IMG/VR virus record: IMGVR_UViG_3300031963_000551
Span: 1-33,568 of that record
Strand: one strand, 5' to 3'
Length of the DNA stretch: 33,568 bases
DNA from: a virus
How positions within the stretch are numbered: position 1 is the first letter of the stretch; the number at the start of each line of letters is the position of its first letter. The position numbers and the translations under genes are program-made. This document shows positions 7,563-14,821 of this stretch, in pieces. The notes below the pieces were generated by a model that saw only the letters and a program-made list of their open reading frames with translations, was not told where the DNA came from and ran no database searches.

Positions 7563-8453
7563 ATGCCCAATACCCTCGACTCCGGCCTGAATGGGACGCT
7601 CATCTCCCAAGCGGGCCTCGATGCCTTCGTCGGAGCTTTCGCTCCCATGTCGGCCTTCACCACCGACTTTGACCCGGCTCCGGCCTCGAAGTCTGACACC
7701 ATCCAGGTGCCCTACGTTCCGGCCGCCTCCGCCGCCGCGGACTTCGCTGGCACTTACACCCGCCAGGACTCGACCCTGAACAAACGCACCATCACGCTGA
7801 ACAAGCACAAGTTCGTGTCTTGGTATCTGTCCGACGTGGCCATCGCCAAGAGCCCGGCCGTCACCCTCGAACGCTTTGGAATGCAGAAGGGTTTCCAGTT
7901 GGCCAAGGCCGTCTTCCAGGACGTTCTGTCCGCGGTCACCCTTGCCAACTACGGAGCCGCCGCTCACACCGGCCTCGCCGCAAACTTCGACTACGCCGAC
8001 ATCGTTGACATCAAGGACGCGTGCGACACCGCCGAGATGCCCGAGATGCCCCGGAGCCTGGTGCTGTCGTCCAGCTATTACAACGCCCTGCTGAAGGACT
8101 CCGTCATCAAGGATGCGGGTGCCCTCGGCGCGACCGCCAACCAGACCGGCAGTCTCCCGAACCTGTCCGGGTTCATGACTTACCGTTCGAGCTTGGTCCC
8201 GGCCAACGCCCAGAACCTCGTTGGCTTCGCCGCGTTCCCCTCCGCTTTGGTCACCGCGATGCGTTACCTCCAGCCCTCCGGCCGAAGCCAGGACGGCATC
8301 TATCGCCCCGTGGCCGACGAGTCCACCGGCATCACCCTCGGCTACCGCGAGTTCTACGACAACGACAAGGGCGAGGTTGTCGCCGTGCTGGAGTGCTTCT
8401 ATGGCTACGCCCTTGGCGAGGCCGCTGCCCTCAAGCGCATCGTGTCGGCCTAA
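7563..8453 (+). CDS. Major capsid protein
   Basis: A 296-residue protein directly after the protease/scaffold gene, where the coat protein belongs. It is preceded by a clear untranslated leader (CACAACCAACCCAAACACACC), and codon use is strongly biased to C/G third positions, typical of abundant virion proteins. An N-terminal helical arm is followed by VQVPYVPAASAA-like spine sequence and alternating strands; the C-terminus (GYREFYDNDKGEVVAVLECFYGYALGEA) resembles the A-domain of HK97-fold coats. No decoration domain is obvious. Identity rests on order, length and general pattern rather than a strict motif. Confidence 0.85.
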   Translation: MPNTLDSGLNGTLISQAGLDAFVGAFAPMSAFTTDFDPAPASKSDTIQVPYVPAASAAADFAGTYTRQDSTLNKRTITLNKHKFVSWYLSDVAIAKSPAVTLERFGMQKGFQLAKAVFQDVLSAVTLANYGAAAHTGLAANFDYADIVDIKDACDTAEMPEMPRSLVLSSSYYNALLKDSVIKDAGALGATANQTGSLPNLSGFMTYRSSLVPANAQNLVGFAAFPSALVTAMRYLQPSGRSQDGIYRPVADESTGITLGYREFYDNDKGEVVAVLECFYGYALGEAAALKRIVSA

Positions 8454-8458
8454 TCGCC

Positions 8459-8680
8459 ATGCGACTCGGCATTCTCATCGCTGACGGCAAGGTCGTTCTT
8501 GGACCCGCTCCGGCCTCAAAGGTCGAATCTGAGTTCAAGGCGGCCGTGCAGTCGGGCGCAAACGGTGTGGGCGTCATCGAGCTTTGGTCCGAGGACCGGG
8601 GCCGCGAGAAGCGCCACAAGTTCCCGCAGGGGGCCGCGCCGGTCCCTGTGTCTGTGGCTGACAAGCCGCGGAAGAAATAA
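8459..8680 (+). CDS. Small hypothetical protein after capsid gene
   Basis: A 73-residue protein (MRLGILIADGKVVLGPAPAS start) with short beta strands and a basic C-terminus (ADKPRKK). It starts five bases after the capsid stop with leader TAATCGCC. Genes in this position often encode head-tail connectors, decoration proteins or small structural proteins; the sequence does not decide. I do not recognise a family. Confidence 0.7.
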   Translation: MRLGILIADGKVVLGPAPASKVESEFKAAVQSGANGVGVIELWSEDRGREKRHKFPQGAAPVPVSVADKPRKK

Positions 8681-8694
8681 CACCGAACCAACCC

Positions 8695-9003
8695 ATGAAC
8701 GCGGCCGACACGGCACTTGCGACCGGATTCACCACCTTGCTGGCAACGGCAGGGGACACGGTGACTTTCCGGGGTGCTTCCGTGTCGGCCGTGGTCAACT
8801 GGGTGCCGTTCGACGAAAAGCCGTTCCCTAACAGCCCTGACTTTGACCGCGAGGCCACCTCCCGGGTCGAGTTCGTGGACGGTGCGGTAAGTCCCGCGCC
8901 CCGGGTCGGTGAGATCATCACCCAAGGCACCAAATACCACCGCATCCAGTCGGTCCGATTCAACGGTCTGGCTTGGTTGATGGATTGTGAGGTGACGACG
9001 TGA
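8695..9003 (+). CDS. Head-tail connector-like protein (gpFII-type position)
   Basis: A 102-residue beta-rich protein. It has strands TVTFRGASVSAVVNWVPF, SRVEFVDGAV and a C-terminal YHRIQSVRFNGLAWLMDCEV that resembles small head-tail attachment proteins such as lambda gpFII. It precedes the neck and tail-terminator genes. The leader CACCGAACCAACCC replaces a Shine-Dalgarno. Its last codons overlap the next gene as GTGA. Family assignment is by position and beta pattern. Confidence 0.55.
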   Translation: MNAADTALATGFTTLLATAGDTVTFRGASVSAVVNWVPFDEKPFPNSPDFDREATSRVEFVDGAVSPAPRVGEIITQGTKYHRIQSVRFNGLAWLMDCEVTT

Positions 9004-9707
9004 CTCTGACCTTCCAGACCAACCTCGACGAGTTCAACGCAGCGCTGACCCGCTACGCCGCGCTGTCGAGCAAAGGAGCGGCCGAGGCCGTAGCCAAAAA
9101 GGGAGCCGACTTCGGTTTTCGTTTGTCCCGCAAACTGCTGACCTTGGCCCCGGAAAAAGGGTCCGTCCGCGAGAACCGCCTGGCCGCGCTGGCTTCAGGT
9201 GGAGGTCTCAAGATCCGCGACAAGATCCGCCAACGAGTCTACGCGAAGCTCGGCGTCTCCCAGACCCTCTCCGGTCGAAAGCTCCGCATGGGCGGCAAAA
9301 AGCTTTCTGCATCCAAGCTGGTCGGTGGAAAGCGCCTGAATCTGCAAGCGCTCCTCGTCCGCGCCGAACTCAACGCCCGTGAAAGCGGCCGCGGGTTCTC
9401 CGCGTTTTCTGCCCGGTACAAGTCCCTTTCCCAGCAACTGGCCGCTGACCGTTTCGGTGAGCAGCGCCGGAAGATCATCGACCGCTACAGCCGGTTCCTG
9501 TCCGAGGTTGGTTTTAAGCGGGACCGTGATTCGTCCAACCTGACGTTCCGATGGGGCGGCAACGAGTCGTCCGGCAAGATGGCCGTGGCGCTCCAGAAAC
9601 CGCGCCAACAGGCCGCTATCGCCGCCGCGCTCGACGAGGCCCGCGCCGACATGATGGACTATATCATCCGCAAACAGACCCAAGCCGCCCGGACGATGGC
9701 AATCTGA
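9000..9707 (+). CDS. Neck / tail-completion protein (HK97 gp10-like or gpZ-like)
   Basis: A 235-residue, strongly basic, helical protein (start LTFQTNLDEFNAALTRYA; many Arg/Lys/Ala; TLAPEKGSVRENRLAALA). Proteins of the gp10/gpZ group at this place help join tail to head. The middle region (LSGRKLRMGGKKLSASKLVGGKRLN) is exceptionally basic. GTG start overlaps the upstream TGA (GTGA). It is somewhat longer than typical gp10 proteins. Confidence 0.55.
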   Translation: MTLTFQTNLDEFNAALTRYAALSSKGAAEAVAKKGADFGFRLSRKLLTLAPEKGSVRENRLAALASGGGLKIRDKIRQRVYAKLGVSQTLSGRKLRMGGKKLSASKLVGGKRLNLQALLVRAELNARESGRGFSAFSARYKSLSQQLAADRFGEQRRKIIDRYSRFLSEVGFKRDRDSSNLTFRWGGNESSGKMAVALQKPRQQAAIAAALDEARADMMDYIIRKQTQAARTMAI

Positions 9708-9710
9708 CCC

Positions 9711-10163
9711 ATGCTTTCCCTCGCTTCCATGCAGTCAACGGTGGCCGCGGCAATCACTGCCAACGCCTTTTTCTCAGCAAGCCCGGCCGTGTCCTGCATT
9801 GCTGACGACGGTCTTCAGGACTCAGCCATCGAAACCCAGCTTCGTTCCGTTGGCTGCGTCGTGGTTGTCCCTCCGATCCTCCGGGCAATGCGTCGGGATC
9901 TCGGTGCCGGAAAGTTGCTTCTGGACGCCGAAATCGTGGTCCGAGTGTTGGTCAATCCGCACGTCAACGCAGCGGCGGGAGGAGCCAACCGAAACGTCTA
10001 TTCCGCCGTGGCTGCCGCTACCCAGGCCGTCTTGTCGTGGGTGCCCGCAACCGCCGGGGACCGTCGCTTCGAGACTTCCGAGGATTTCCTCCAGATCGCA
10101 GTCAACGACACGGGCCTCCTCGGCTACCATCTCCTTTTCACCAAACTCTCAACCCTGAACTGA
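9711..10163 (+). CDS. Tail terminator-like protein
   Basis: A 150-residue protein placed between the neck gene and the tail tube gene, the usual place of a tail terminator (gpU-type). Predicted fold: N-terminal helix (MQSTVAAAITANAFFS), strands (SVGCVVVVPPI; LLLDAEIVVRVLVNPHVN), a helix (VYSAVAAATQAVLSW) and a final strand (LLGYHLLFTKLSTLN), which fits terminator proteins. Leader CTGACCC precedes the ATG; there is no Shine-Dalgarno. Confidence 0.5.
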   Translation: MLSLASMQSTVAAAITANAFFSASPAVSCIADDGLQDSAIETQLRSVGCVVVVPPILRAMRRDLGAGKLLLDAEIVVRVLVNPHVNAAAGGANRNVYSAVAAATQAVLSWVPATAGDRRFETSEDFLQIAVNDTGLLGYHLLFTKLSTLN

Positions 10164-10176
10164 TCCCAACCAACCC

Positions 10177-10710
10177 ATGAACACCGCCCCAGTCATCCTC
10201 GGCAATCACGGCTTTTTCTTCCGCGATGGCGCGAGCTTCACCGTCCCGTCTGCCGGCACTGCCAGCCGCACTTCCAAGCCCGGAGCCGCTGACACCGGAT
10301 GGATTGACCTTGGCATTCTGTCCGAGGCCACGATTCAGCACGAACGCGAGGAGCGCGACATCTTCGCCCCGACCCCGGGCGTGATGCGCTTGTACGACGT
10401 CATCGAGACCAAGCGTCAACTGTCCATCAACCTGACCGCCCAGGAACTCAGCCCGCTGGCCTTCGAATTGATCTTCGGCACGCTTGCCCTGACCTCGGTC
10501 TCGACCCAGTACAACCCCCTCGAAGGCGCGACCAAAAAGGGATGGCTCAAGCTCCAGCAGTACAACCAGAGCGATGCCATCGTCAACACGGTGGACGTGT
10601 ACGTTCAGATCAAGGTCTCCGGGGAAATCACCTTCGGCGACAATGTGGTGACCGCCCAATTCGAGGCTCGCGTTCTCCACTCCACGCTGAACACCGGCAC
10701 CCTCGCCTAA
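10177..10710 (+). CDS. Major tail tube protein
   Basis: A 177-residue beta-rich protein immediately after the terminator-like gene. Segments include GWIDLGILSEATIQHEREERDIF, RQLSINLTAQELSPLAFELIFG and VDVYVQIKVSGEITFGDNVVTAQFEARVLH-like alternating strands, as expected for tail-tube subunits that stack into hexameric rings. Codon bias is strong, like the capsid gene. The leader CCCAACCAACCC is nearly identical to that of the gene at 8695. Confidence 0.7.
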   Translation: MNTAPVILGNHGFFFRDGASFTVPSAGTASRTSKPGAADTGWIDLGILSEATIQHEREERDIFAPTPGVMRLYDVIETKRQLSINLTAQELSPLAFELIFGTLALTSVSTQYNPLEGATKKGWLKLQQYNQSDAIVNTVDVYVQIKVSGEITFGDNVVTAQFEARVLHSTLNTGTLA

Positions 10711-10722
10711 TCGCAACACGCC

Positions 10723-11892
10723 ATGCCAGCCGATCCTATTACGCCCGGCCTGGCCGCGGCGTGGTCCAACACAAGCCCGGCGGCTTACGGTGTGCCTTCC
10801 AGGTTCACCGCAGCCGTCCGGGCGCAGTCGAATCAAAGCATTGGCTCGACTCTCACCTCGACTTTTGACGGTGTCAGTTTGCAGGGAACGCTTGCCACTG
10901 TCTCGAATCGGGCTGTCCTGCTGACCGCCCAATCGACTCCGGCTCAAAACGGCATCTACGTCACCGGTGCTGGTGCGGTTTCGGTTACAATCACCGATTC
11001 GTTTGGAGGTGGAACCAAGACGGTATCCTTTCTGGTCGCTGGTCGCCTGTATTACTGGATTCCGCAGAACGGCTACAACGTCACGAATGGCACCGAGACC
11101 CTGACAGCCGCTGGCTTCATTGCTGCGTCTGGGGCCGGTTCCTTGACGTTCCAAGGCCCTGCCGGTCAGAGCCAGGCGGACAGCCTGTACGAAGCTGGCC
11201 TTGTCCGTCTGAGCCTGTTCGATGCCCCGAATGAGTTCCCCGTTGAGTTGGTGGTCAACGTCACTGGTGGAACCTCTGCGAATACCTGGTGGCAACTGAC
11301 CTCGACTGTGGTCACCGTTGGATCGTCTGCGATCACGTTTTCGCAGATCACGGTGTCGAGCCTGGACGTGGGTACCGAGGACAATGCCTTCGATAACACG
11401 CCGCCGGATACAAAGACTCCGAGCAACGCGACCGCGTTTGACAACACCCAGCCGGTCCCGGTGATGCCCTCGTTGTCTCAGTCGTTCGTCAATGCCACGC
11501 CGGATGGCAAGACCCCGAGCCTGTCCACGGCGTTCGACAACACTCCGGCAACCGCGCTTGTTCTCCAGGGCGAGACAAGCCCGGTCGCTGGTATCACCAC
11601 GCCCGCCAGCCCGACGGCTGTCACTCATCTGGCGACGCTCACCGCGGGGACCAATTATCTTGTCCAGGTTGGAGCCCGACTCGCTCCGGTCACGATCACC
11701 CTGCCCGACCCTGGCAGTCTGGCCCAGCGAATCGAAATCGCGGACATCACCGGCCAGGCTGCGACCTACGCGGTCACGGTCAACGCCGGAACAAAAGACA
11801 TCGAGACGGCAGGTCAAACGTCTTACATCATCGATCGCAACGACGCGGTCCTTGTGCTGAGTTACACCGGAACCAAGTGGAAAATCCTCTGA
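10723..11892 (+). CDS. Virion fibre/surface protein with tandem repeats
   Basis: A 389-residue, Ser/Thr-rich, beta-structured protein. Residues 40-150 resemble a phage-fibre module (NRAVLLTAQSTPAQNGIYV, then GRLYYWIPQNGYNV). Residues 222-277 are 16-residue tandem repeats starting AFDNTP (48-bp DNA units). The C-terminus (VTITLPDPGSLAQRIEIADI ... YTGTKWKIL) resembles a fibre-tip/adhesin domain ending in a Trp strand. It lies between tail tube and tape-measure genes with other fibre-like genes, so it is probably a tail-side fibre or decorating adhesin. Confidence 0.6.
   Translation: MPADPITPGLAAAWSNTSPAAYGVPSRFTAAVRAQSNQSIGSTLTSTFDGVSLQGTLATVSNRAVLLTAQSTPAQNGIYVTGAGAVSVTITDSFGGGTKTVSFLVAGRLYYWIPQNGYNVTNGTETLTAAGFIAASGAGSLTFQGPAGQSQADSLYEAGLVRLSLFDAPNEFPVELVVNVTGGTSANTWWQLTSTVVTVGSSAITFSQITVSSLDVGTEDNAFDNTPPDTKTPSNATAFDNTQPVPVMPSLSQSFVNATPDGKTPSLSTAFDNTPATALVLQGETSPVAGITTPASPTAVTHLATLTAGTNYLVQVGARLAPVTITLPDPGSLAQRIEIADITGQAATYAVTVNAGTKDIETAGQTSYIIDRNDAVLVLSYTGTKWKIL
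11386..11559 (+). repeat. 48-bp tandem repeats inside the fibre gene
   Basis: Three in-frame 48-bp units start at 11386, 11434 and 11482, and a partial fourth at 11530. Each encodes a 16-residue unit of the form AFDNTPPDTKTPSNAT, diverged to AFDNTQPVPVMPSLSQ and SFVNATPDGKTPSLST. Units are imperfect at DNA level, so this is an older duplication kept as a spacer or as an extendable linker. Confidence 0.85.
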
Positions 11893-11896
11893 TCCC

Positions 11897-12181
11897 ATGA
11901 TCACCAAAATTGCAGTGGCGACGACCGCCACCCTGGTTTCCGATTCCAGGGAACGAAACTGGCTGATGATTCAGAACCAGTCCGACACGCCGGTCTTCCT
12001 GTCGTTCGACGGGACCGCGGGCGTGACTATCGACTCAGGGGCGACCCCTGGCATCCGCCTGGCCCCTTACGAAACGGTTCTGTCCGCCGACATCGGTGGG
12101 CGGTTCACCGGAAACAACTTCCCGATCTACGCCATCCACGGCGGGACCGGAACCAAAAACCTCGTCATCCAGGAGAGCTAA
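11897..12181 (+). CDS. Small beta-rich virion protein
   Basis: A 94-residue protein (ITKIAVATTATLVSDSRERNW; MIQNQSDTPVFLSFDG; GIRLAPYETVLS; NFPIYAIHGGTGTKNLVIQES). Such small jelly-roll-like proteins occur beside phage fibre or capsid-decoration genes. It starts four bases after the fibre gene stop (leader GATCCC). Likely a structural accessory of the fibre module; no enzyme motif. Confidence 0.6.
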   Translation: MITKIAVATTATLVSDSRERNWLMIQNQSDTPVFLSFDGTAGVTIDSGATPGIRLAPYETVLSADIGGRFTGNNFPIYAIHGGTGTKNLVIQES

Positions 12182-12183
12182 AC

Positions 12184-13245
12184 ATGAGTTGGAACATTCA
12201 AAAACCAGGGGACTACATCAACGGACCGCTCACGGTGGCGGGCGTGGCTCAGTTCAATAGCAACGTGGGAATCGGTACGACTCCTAGCGGTTGGGGTGGC
12301 ACTGGATTTCTCAACCTTCCGTCAAACACGGCGGTTTCGTTTAAAGGAACGCAGGGAAGTGTTATTTCTAACGCCTACTACGACACACAGTGGCGTTATT
12401 ACGGAAATGGTCGCGCAAGTCAGTATTATCAAAACGACGGTGTACACACTTGGCTTGTCGCTCCAAACAACATTTCCGGTGCTGCCGCTGCACTTACTTT
12501 TGCTACCGGAATGACATTGGATAGTACGGGCAATCTTTTCACCAGTGGATCTGGAAATGGAGCAAACCTCAATGTCACAACTTCCAGCCAAGTTTGTGGA
12601 TTGCGACTGCGACAGACTCAAAACGTACATCCGGCTACGCGAAACTGGTCAATCTACACTAACGGATCGGCCTACGGAGTCCTAGAGTTTGGCGTTGGTG
12701 CTTCACAGTTTTCCGATTCTTATGCGACAGTCTTGACCGTCGATGGGGCCGGAAATGTTACCCCTAACGGCAATCTCGTCCCCGCTGCTGGCAAAGGCAT
12801 CGACTTCTCCGCTGCTTCCAACGCGGCTGGTGCGAGCTCCGAGCTGCTCAACGATTACGAGGAGGGCACTTTCACTCCTACGGTAATAGGTGTTTCGACA
12901 GCAGGAACAGGAAATTACACGGTCCAGGTTGGAAGATACACAAAAACTGGAAACAGAGTTAATGTTGACATTTATGTCAACTGGAACACTCATACCGGAA
13001 CAGGTGCTTTAAGAATCACAGGACTTCCATTCTTGGTTAAATCTGCTGCCAATTATTATGCATCAGTAACCATAGGTTACGTTAGTTTGACAACATTAAA
13101 TGCAAACAATGTTCTCAACTCCCTTGCAAATGGTGCTTCAGCATACATTGATATCAGTCAATATCCTGCTGGTGGAGGAACAACTGGACCTGTTTCAATA
13201 GGCGTTGCGGGCGCACTTTGCCTTTCTGTCTCATACGAAGTCTAA
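12184..13245 (+). CDS. Tail fibre protein, probable receptor-binding module
   Basis: A 353-residue protein. The N-terminus (GDYINGPLTVAGVAQFNSNVGIGTTPSG) is the shaft-type repeat of phage fibres. The middle carries SISNAYYDTQW-like beta sequence. Residues about 222-250 contain LNDYEEGTFTPTVIG followed by YTVQVGRYTKTGNRVNVDIYV, a recognisable domain of phage tail-fibre C-termini. DNA from about 12320 to 12780 and from 12880 to the end is AT-richer than neighbours (23 of 60 G+C at 13021-13080), pointing to exchange of receptor-binding parts. Leader GGAGAGCTAAAC is one of the few here with a GGAG. Confidence 0.75.
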   Translation: MSWNIQKPGDYINGPLTVAGVAQFNSNVGIGTTPSGWGGTGFLNLPSNTAVSFKGTQGSVISNAYYDTQWRYYGNGRASQYYQNDGVHTWLVAPNNISGAAAALTFATGMTLDSTGNLFTSGSGNGANLNVTTSSQVCGLRLRQTQNVHPATRNWSIYTNGSAYGVLEFGVGASQFSDSYATVLTVDGAGNVTPNGNLVPAAGKGIDFSAASNAAGASSELLNDYEEGTFTPTVIGVSTAGTGNYTVQVGRYTKTGNRVNVDIYVNWNTHTGTGALRITGLPFLVKSAANYYASVTIGYVSLTTLNANNVLNSLANGASAYIDISQYPAGGGTTGPVSIGVAGALCLSVSYEV

Positions 13246-13249
13246 TACC

Positions 13250-13504
13250 ATGTTAACCACACAAACTGTTGTATCGCTCGTCGAGGTCACGCCGAACGGC
13301 ACGATCCAGGTCCGACTCGCCAACAAAATCATGGACGGCGAGACGGTCAAGGCGCAGACCTTTCACCGCTACTGCCTGACACCTGGATCTGATCTCACCG
13401 GACAGCCGGCCCAGGTGGTCGCGATTGCCAACGCCGTCTGGACGCCCGAGGTGATCGCCGCATACGAGGCCCAGATTGCCAACCAAAAACCCATCGGAGC
13501 CTAA
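13250..13504 (+). CDS. Fibre-associated small protein, paralogue 1
   Basis: An 84-residue protein: strands in VVSLVEVTPNGTIQVRLANKI, then LTPGSDLTGQPAQVVAIANA and a C-terminal WTPEVIAAYEAQ. The following gene shares the layout (PGDSLEGKPTDVVRIANALW, TPEIIADYAAAH), so the two are tandem paralogues. Position after a tail fibre suggests a fibre accessory or assembly role. GC content returns to the genome norm here. Confidence 0.7.
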   Translation: MLTTQTVVSLVEVTPNGTIQVRLANKIMDGETVKAQTFHRYCLTPGSDLTGQPAQVVAIANAVWTPEVIAAYEAQIANQKPIGA

Positions 13505-13507
13505 GCC

Positions 13508-13849
13508 ATGATCGAAACCAAGACCCTTTGCGCCGTCACCGTGCGGCCCGATTGCAGCCTCCTAGTTCAGGAGACTATCGCCTATCTGAAGGACGGAGTG
13601 CAGGTCTCCGTGGAGCCGGTGGGAACCTACGACCTTGCCCCGGGTGATTCGCTCGAAGGCAAGCCGACCGATGTTGTCCGCATTGCCAATGCGTTGTGGA
13701 CTCCCGAGATCATTGCAGACTACGCCGCGGCGCATCCGATCCCGGAGCCCGAGGTCATCGTCGTCGAGGAGCCTGTCGTCGATGCTTCGGTCTCGACAGA
13801 GTCAACCTCGGAGGTTGAAATTGTCACGGAGACTTCCTCCGAAAACTGA
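13508..13849 (+). CDS. Fibre-associated small protein, paralogue 2
   Basis: A 113-residue paralogue of the preceding gene through residue about 75 (IANALWTPEIIADY is the clearest match). It has an added acidic Glu/Val/Ser/Thr-rich tail of about 38 residues (EPEVIVVEEPVVDASVSTES) that is probably disordered. It starts three bases after its neighbour's stop. Function unknown; likely virion-associated. Confidence 0.7.
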   Translation: MIETKTLCAVTVRPDCSLLVQETIAYLKDGVQVSVEPVGTYDLAPGDSLEGKPTDVVRIANALWTPEIIADYAAAHPIPEPEVIVVEEPVVDASVSTESTSEVEIVTETSSEN

Positions 13850-13850
13850 C

Positions 13851-14102
13851 ATGGAAAACGCCCCTGCACTCACCCCGAAACCCGCCACCGTCAAAATCTT
13901 CGTTCTGAAGTTCACCGAGGCCGAGGCCCAAAAGGCTTTGGACATCTTCGAGTGGGCTACCAGAAACGGCGGTTTGCCGCTCGCCAAGGAGGTTCTGCCC
14001 CTGGCCGAGAAGTTCATGCAAGCCGCTGTCAAAGCGAAGGAAGCCGAGGAGGCTGCAAAGGCTGCTGCCGCCGCAAAGATCGAAGAACCCGCCAAGAATT
14101 AA
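13851..14102 (+). CDS. Small helical protein, Ala/Lys/Glu-rich
   Basis: An 83-residue protein. Residues 15-50 contain VKIFVLKFTEAEAQKALDIFEW; the C-terminal 30 residues are a charged helix (QAAVKAKEAEEAAKAAAAAK). It starts one base after the previous stop. No family recognised; between fibre and lysis genes. Confidence 0.65.
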   Translation: MENAPALTPKPATVKIFVLKFTEAEAQKALDIFEWATRNGGLPLAKEVLPLAEKFMQAAVKAKEAEEAAKAAAAAKIEEPAKN

Positions 14103-14111
14103 CCGGAGCAA

Positions 14112-14288
14112 ATGACGACCAACCACAACGAAATCCGGGACGGTTCAATCGGCATCGGATCCGGGCTCACCTCCGCGATCATGGGCATCTTGAAACCTCT
14201 TGGTGAGGTGGCGTCGTCCATCGGTTCCATCGTCGGGTGCGTCATCGCTTGCGTGATGCTTTACCGACTCCTGCGAAAGAAAGACTGA
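14112..14288 (+). CDS. Small membrane protein, holin candidate
   Basis: A 58-residue protein starting at ATG 14112 after ACCGGAGCAA (GGAG Shine-Dalgarno). A polar N-terminus is followed by one probable membrane helix (SSIGSIVGCVIACVMLYRLL, about 36-55) and a basic end (RKKD), giving N-out/C-in topology by the positive-inside rule. It adjoins a second small membrane protein and a lipoprotein gene, so a holin or holin-partner role is likely. Confidence 0.6.
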   Translation: MTTNHNEIRDGSIGIGSGLTSAIMGILKPLGEVASSIGSIVGCVIACVMLYRLLRKKD

Positions 14289-14295
14289 CCAAACC

Positions 14296-14505
14296 ATGAA
14301 CGCAAAAACTACCTTGGCCGGAATCGGCTCCATCCTCGCCGCCGTTGGGTTCGCTTTGAAGGCGATCTTCGACAACGACCCGACCACGAATATCGACCTT
14401 GGCGCGACCATCGCCGCGGTAACCGCCGGCATCGGCCTTATCGCCGCGAAGGACGCCAAGCCTACCGGACCGAAACTGCCCGAGCCTACCGAACCCAAGG
14501 CGTGA
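14296..14505 (+). CDS. Small two-helix membrane protein, holin candidate
   Basis: A 69-residue protein with two hydrophobic segments (TTLAGIGSILAAVGFALKAI, 5-24; LGATIAAVTAGIGLIAAKD, 35-53) separated by a polar turn (FDNDPTTNID). It ends in a Pro/Lys-rich tail. Size and shape fit small holins. Leader CTGACCAAACC. Its stop overlaps the next GTG (GTGA). Confidence 0.6.
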   Translation: MNAKTTLAGIGSILAAVGFALKAIFDNDPTTNIDLGATIAAVTAGIGLIAAKDAKPTGPKLPEPTEPKA

Positions 14506-14669
14506 ATTGGGTCGAACAGATCGTCACCGCCCTGCTGAAGTTCCTCCGCGACCTAGCCCGTGAACCAAACACCCTCGACAACGCGCAAACTCCTCCAGAG
14601 GTTCGCCGTGGTTGGGATGCTTGGATTCGCGGCCGGTTGCGGGACAAGGGCGGTGATGATCGACCCTAG
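14502..14669 (+). CDS. Small lysis-cluster protein overlapping the lipoprotein gene
   Basis: A 55-residue protein from GTG 14502 (GTGA overlap) to TAG 14667-14669. It has an amphipathic helix (VEQIVTALLKFLRDLAREP) and a motif PPEVRRGWDAWIRGRLRDKGG. It overlaps the lipoprotein gene by 110 bases in another frame, reminiscent of Rz/Rz1 nesting, but it lacks an obvious membrane anchor, so a true inner-membrane spanin role is unproven. Confidence 0.6.
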   Translation: MNWVEQIVTALLKFLRDLAREPNTLDNAQTPPEVRRGWDAWIRGRLRDKGGDDRP

Positions 14670-14811
14670 GGCTGACGTCGTCCGCCTTGGGCCGGGAGTG
14701 CGCGGGCCGGTCTACGTCTTCGTTGACGGCCGGTGGACGCTGACCCGAAAAGTGACTCTGCCCGAAGGCTGGTTCTCCGGTCCCGGGCCTCAACAAGAAA
14801 CAAAACCCTGA
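14560..14811 (+). CDS. Lysis-cluster lipoprotein (o-spanin-like candidate)
   Basis: An 83-residue protein with a lipoprotein signal: basic start (TTRKLLQRF), hydrophobic stretch and lipobox FAAGC with Cys27. The mature part (IDPRADVVRLGPGVRGPVYVF ... VTLPEGWFSGPGP) resembles lipoproteins found in phage lysis regions. GTG start is nested inside the preceding gene. It probably acts at the outer membrane, in lysis or in surface exclusion. This supports a diderm host. Confidence 0.65.
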   Translation: MNQTPSTTRKLLQRFAVVGMLGFAAGCGTRAVMIDPRADVVRLGPGVRGPVYVFVDGRWTLTRKVTLPEGWFSGPGPQQETKP

Positions 14812-14821
14812 AGAAAAACCC

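Noticed and set aside
10138-11931. Long open frame (597 codons) on the minus strand
   Set aside because: It is antisense to the tail tube and fibre genes, has Arg/Gly-rich shadow composition and no domain; it reflects strong GC third-position bias on the + strand.
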